From Pseudomonadales bacterium (GTDB taxonomy: Bacteria > Pseudomonadota > Gammaproteobacteria > Pseudomonadales > Azotimanducaceae), in contig JAGWBL010000035.1 in assembly GCA_021295935.1 (NCBI GenBank), positions 1 through 8,234 on the forward strand: a DNA stretch of 8,234 nt, written 5' to 3'. The position numbers and the translations under genes were made by a program. Positions 5,983 through 8,234 of the stretch are shown here, in pieces (position 1 is the stretch's first letter; every line of letters begins with the position of its first letter). The notes below the pieces were generated by a model. The model saw nothing but the letters and a program-made list of their open reading frames with translations, was not told the DNA's origin and did not search any database.

Positions 5983-8043
5983 GTGTCTGACAAGGTCCTT
6001 GTTCCGGGCGGCGTGACGCCCGACAGCTTCCAACCCACGTCGCTCACGCGGATTCGAGCAAGGAGGCTTGCCCTCTCCTACACCGGAGTGTTTGGATTCT
6101 TGGTGCTGGCCGGCATTGTGACCGGGATCCTGTTTCTCGTGTTCGCAAAGTCTGTGCGATTCGTGATTGCACCGAACGATGCAGTGGCCAAGATATCCAT
6201 GGAGGGTCCCGTGGCGATCAAGTCCGGCCCCGCTTACCTCGTGTTGCCCGGCGAGTACCAAGTCGCCGCGAACGCCCCAGGGTTTCAGGTCTTCAGCACA
6301 ACGGTGCAGGTCGGCGACCCACGCAATCAAACCTTTCAACTGGACATGAGTCCGCTTCCGGGTTTGGTGACGGTCAACTCCAGTCCGCAGGGAGCGTCGA
6401 TTTCCACCGCGGAATTGGGCTCTCTGGGAACTACCCCGGCCGAGATCCTGTTGCCCGAGGGATCCCACATCTTGCAGTTGGATCGAGATCGCTATCAGGT
6501 GCGGCATATGCGAATCGAAGTGATCGGGCGCAACCAGCAACAAGAGTTCTCCGCCAGCCTCACCCCGAACTGGGCCAACGTCACGCTTCCCACACGGCCG
6601 GAGAGCGCCCGAGTGCTGATAGATGACGTCGACTCAGGGTTCTTGACTCCCGGCCCCATCGAGGTGCTGGCCGGCGAGCACAAGCTGACCGTCCAGGCTC
6701 CGGGATTCCGGGACTGGAGCGACATCCTCGCAGTGGTGCCGCTGGAGGACATCACGTTGCCAGCCGTGACGTTGAAACGGGCTTCCGGTCAGGTCTCAGT
6801 CTCGTCTAACCCCAAGGGCGCATCCGTTCTGCAGGACGGCGACTTCATGGGAATCACGCCTGTCACGCTGGACCTGTTCGGCAAACCCTCGTACACCGTC
6901 GAACTGATACTCAACGGCTACTCCTCGGTGACGCGAACCCTCGACGGAACTCGACAGGCTCCCCGCAGTCTACATGTCGATCTGGAGCAGGTGAATGGAA
7001 CCCTGCGCGTTCGCACCGATCCGGCGGACGCCCAGATCACCGTCGATGACGAACCGAGAGGAACCGGCGAAATGGCGCTGACGCTGCAGGCTGGCACGCA
7101 CGCAGTGGAAATCAGCAGGGACGGTTACGCTTCGTTCGCGAGGGACGTGCAGATCCAACCGAATCTGGAACTTGATCTCCCGGTGCGCCTGCTCACCAAC
7201 GACGAAGCTCGTCTCGAAGCGCTGAAGCAGGTTCGAACGACCGCTACCGGATTGGAAATCGTGCTCATGGAACCTTCGCGAATTCGCATGGGCGCTTCAC
7301 GCAATCAACCGGGACGTCGGGCGAACGAGGTCTTTCGAACAGCTGACTTGTCCCGCCTGTTCTACCTGAGCCGACACGAGGTGACGAACGCGCAGTTCCG
7401 TGAGCTGGCGCCAGATCACGACTCGGGAGAGTTCGCCACCCAAACCCTCGACAAGCCGGAGCAGCCCGTGGTCAATGTCAGCTGGTTGGACGCCGCGAAG
7501 TACTGCAACTACCTGTCCGGACTCGAGGGCATCGAGCTCTTCTACCGCATCCGGGACGATCAGCTTCTGGGAGTCAACACTCACGCCATCGGTTACAGGC
7601 TTCCCACCGAGGCCGAGTGGACCTGGGCTTCGCGACACGTGGAAGACTCTGAACTCCTCGTGTATGCGTGGGGGGAGGGTCTGCCTCCTCCGAGCCGTTT
7701 CGAGAACTTCGCGGACGCGACAGCTCAGCACGTGATCGGGCGCACGCTCTTCGGCTACAACGACAATTACATGGTTGCCGCCCCCGTGGGCAAGTTTCCC
7801 CCGAACCAGAAGGGCATTCAGGACCTTGGTGGGAACGTTTCCGAGTGGGTGCACGATTACTATTCGATACCAGAGAGAAATGCGACAGTCAGTCCGCTCG
7901 GACCCTCTACTGGCGAGTATCACGTCATAAGAGGCGCTAGCTGGATGCACGGGACCATCACCGAACTCCGACTGTCGTTCAGGGATTACGGGCTCGAAGG
8001 ACGTCGCGATGTGGGATTCCGCATCGCTCGGTTTGCGGAGTAG
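5983..8043 (+). CDS. Single-pass membrane protein with five PEGA-like repeats and a SUMF1/FGE-like domain
   Basis: The protein has 686 residues with a GTG start 17 bases after the previous stop and no strong ribosome site. A basic N-terminal segment (RIRARR) precedes a transmembrane helix at about 31-55, placing the rest in the periplasm. Five PEGA-like beta repeats follow, near 58-125, 127-194, 196-267, 269-336 and 338-405, most with a Gly-rich turn and a terminal GF/GY (PGF, PGF, NGY, DGY). From about 423 to 684 lies a full SUMF1 (FGE-sulfatase) fold: HEVTNAQF, VNVSWLDAAKYCNYLS (497-512), GYRLPTEAEW (537-546), LGGNVSEWVHDYY (615-627), VIRGASW (648-654) and DVGFRIAR (676-683). Formylglycine-generating enzymes use a cysteine pair just after the GGSW-like motif; here that segment is MHGTITELRLSF, with none. 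The only cysteine is Cys508, in a non-catalytic motif. No DinB domain is present, so it is not EgtB-like. A structural or ligand-binding role is more likely than sulfatase maturation. Confidence 0.92.
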   Translation: MSDKVLVPGGVTPDSFQPTSLTRIRARRLALSYTGVFGFLVLAGIVTGILFLVFAKSVRFVIAPNDAVAKISMEGPVAIKSGPAYLVLPGEYQVAANAPGFQVFSTTVQVGDPRNQTFQLDMSPLPGLVTVNSSPQGASISTAELGSLGTTPAEILLPEGSHILQLDRDRYQVRHMRIEVIGRNQQQEFSASLTPNWANVTLPTRPESARVLIDDVDSGFLTPGPIEVLAGEHKLTVQAPGFRDWSDILAVVPLEDITLPAVTLKRASGQVSVSSNPKGASVLQDGDFMGITPVTLDLFGKPSYTVELILNGYSSVTRTLDGTRQAPRSLHVDLEQVNGTLRVRTDPADAQITVDDEPRGTGEMALTLQAGTHAVEISRDGYASFARDVQIQPNLELDLPVRLLTNDEARLEALKQVRTTATGLEIVLMEPSRIRMGASRNQPGRRANEVFRTADLSRLFYLSRHEVTNAQFRELAPDHDSGEFATQTLDKPEQPVVNVSWLDAAKYCNYLSGLEGIELFYRIRDDQLLGVNTHAIGYRLPTEAEWTWASRHVEDSELLVYAWGEGLPPPSRFENFADATAQHVIGRTLFGYNDNYMVAAPVGKFPPNQKGIQDLGGNVSEWVHDYYSIPERNATVSPLGPSTGEYHVIRGASWMHGTITELRLSFRDYGLEGRRDVGFRIARFAE
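8037..8040 (+). promoter_or_regulatory. Ribosome binding site for the gene at 8047
   Basis: GGAG, inside the last codons of the SUMF1-like gene, lies six bases before ATG 8047. The two genes are therefore read from one message, with only three bases between stop and start. Confidence 0.6.
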
Positions 8044-8046
8044 TCA

Positions 8047-8234
8047 ATGCTGTTGAAAGAGCGTCGCGCTGCGGTGTTGGTTTTGGTCGTGGCGCTTGCA
8101 ACGGCGGTCTGGACGTTCGGCGAAGACGAGAATTCGGACGAACCTGGCGTTGATGATCAGGCTGCTTCGGAAACTGGCACTGGAGTGGAAGACGAGTCGA
8201 CAGAGGGTCGCGTCGCGATTGCCGAGGTTCCTGA
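8047..8234 (+). CDS. N-terminal fragment of an exported or membrane-anchored protein (3' end outside window)
   Basis: Sixty-two residues are visible before the right edge. The start MLLKERR leads into a hydrophobic stretch AAVLVLVVALATAVWTF, which is either a signal peptide or an N-in membrane anchor. An acidic low-complexity segment rich in Glu, Asp, Gly and Thr follows (GEDENSDEPGVDDQAASE, then VEDESTEG). No domain has begun by the edge, so no family can be named. A GGAG site six bases upstream and the three-base gap make it the next gene of the operon. Its topology matches its neighbours: a short cytoplasmic start, one hydrophobic segment and a flexible linker facing the periplasm. Confidence 0.75.
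   Translation, partial: MLLKERRAAVLVLVVALATAVWTFGEDENSDEPGVDDQAASETGTGVEDESTEGRVAIAEVP

Noticed and set aside
5890..6543. 217-codon minus-strand frame opposite the PEGA array
   Set aside because: It spans the junction of two plus-strand genes and is Arg/His/Gln-rich without domain signals, as expected of an antisense shadow.
7297..7950. 217-codon minus-strand frame opposite the SUMF1-like domain
   Set aside because: The plus strand here encodes a chain of invariant SUMF1 motifs, so the antisense frame is not credible.
5983..8043. Annotation as a true formylglycine-generating enzyme or as EgtB
   Set aside because: The catalytic cysteine positions of FGE are not cysteine, no sulfatase gene is in view, and there is no DinB domain or iron-binding histidine motif of the EgtB type.
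1..8234. CRISPR array, mobile element, tRNA or rRNA
   Set aside because: Reading through the window I found no regularly spaced long repeats, no transposase or integrase motifs, no terminal inverted repeats around a gene, and no tRNA-like or rRNA-like segments.

Overview
The window looks like chromosomal DNA of a GC-rich gammaproteobacterium. This rests on two recognisable housekeeping genes at the left edge: the C-terminus of an AlaA-type alanine aminotransferase, and on the opposite strand a TusA-family sulfurtransferase with a CPEP active-site motif. I see no tRNA, rRNA, CRISPR array, transposase or integrase. Coding density is high and the codon style uniform, so nothing points to recent transfer.

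Layout. Positions 2-175 (+) hold the end of the aminotransferase. Positions 429-719 (-) hold the TusA-like gene, convergent with it. The gap between them contains a strong interrupted hairpin at 323-359. From 785 to the right edge everything is on the plus strand: an exported helical-repeat protein with a TonB-C-like tail (785-2050); a 291-base gap with a candidate extended -10 promoter; a low-complexity lipoprotein (2342-3208); a second, unrecognised lipoprotein (3205-4446); a single-pass TPR protein with a PEGA-like tail (4430-5965); a single-pass protein with five PEGA-like repeats and a C-terminal SUMF1/FGE-like domain (5983-8043); and the start of a further membrane or exported protein (8047 to the edge).

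The last five genes overlap or nearly touch (overlaps of 4 and 17 bases, gaps of 17 and 3 bases), so they very likely form one operon. Each has an export signal or membrane anchor: two lipoproteins, two N-in single-pass proteins with large predicted periplasmic parts, and one protein starting with a hydrophobic segment. TPR, PEGA, TonB-C-like and SUMF1-like modules suit protein-protein or envelope contacts better than metabolism. The SUMF1-like domain has no cysteines at the catalytic positions of formylglycine-generating enzyme. My inference is that 2342-8234, perhaps from 785, encodes parts of an uncharacterised multi-protein cell-envelope assembly. The substrate, partners and phenotype cannot be read from the sequence, and the operon continues past the right edge.
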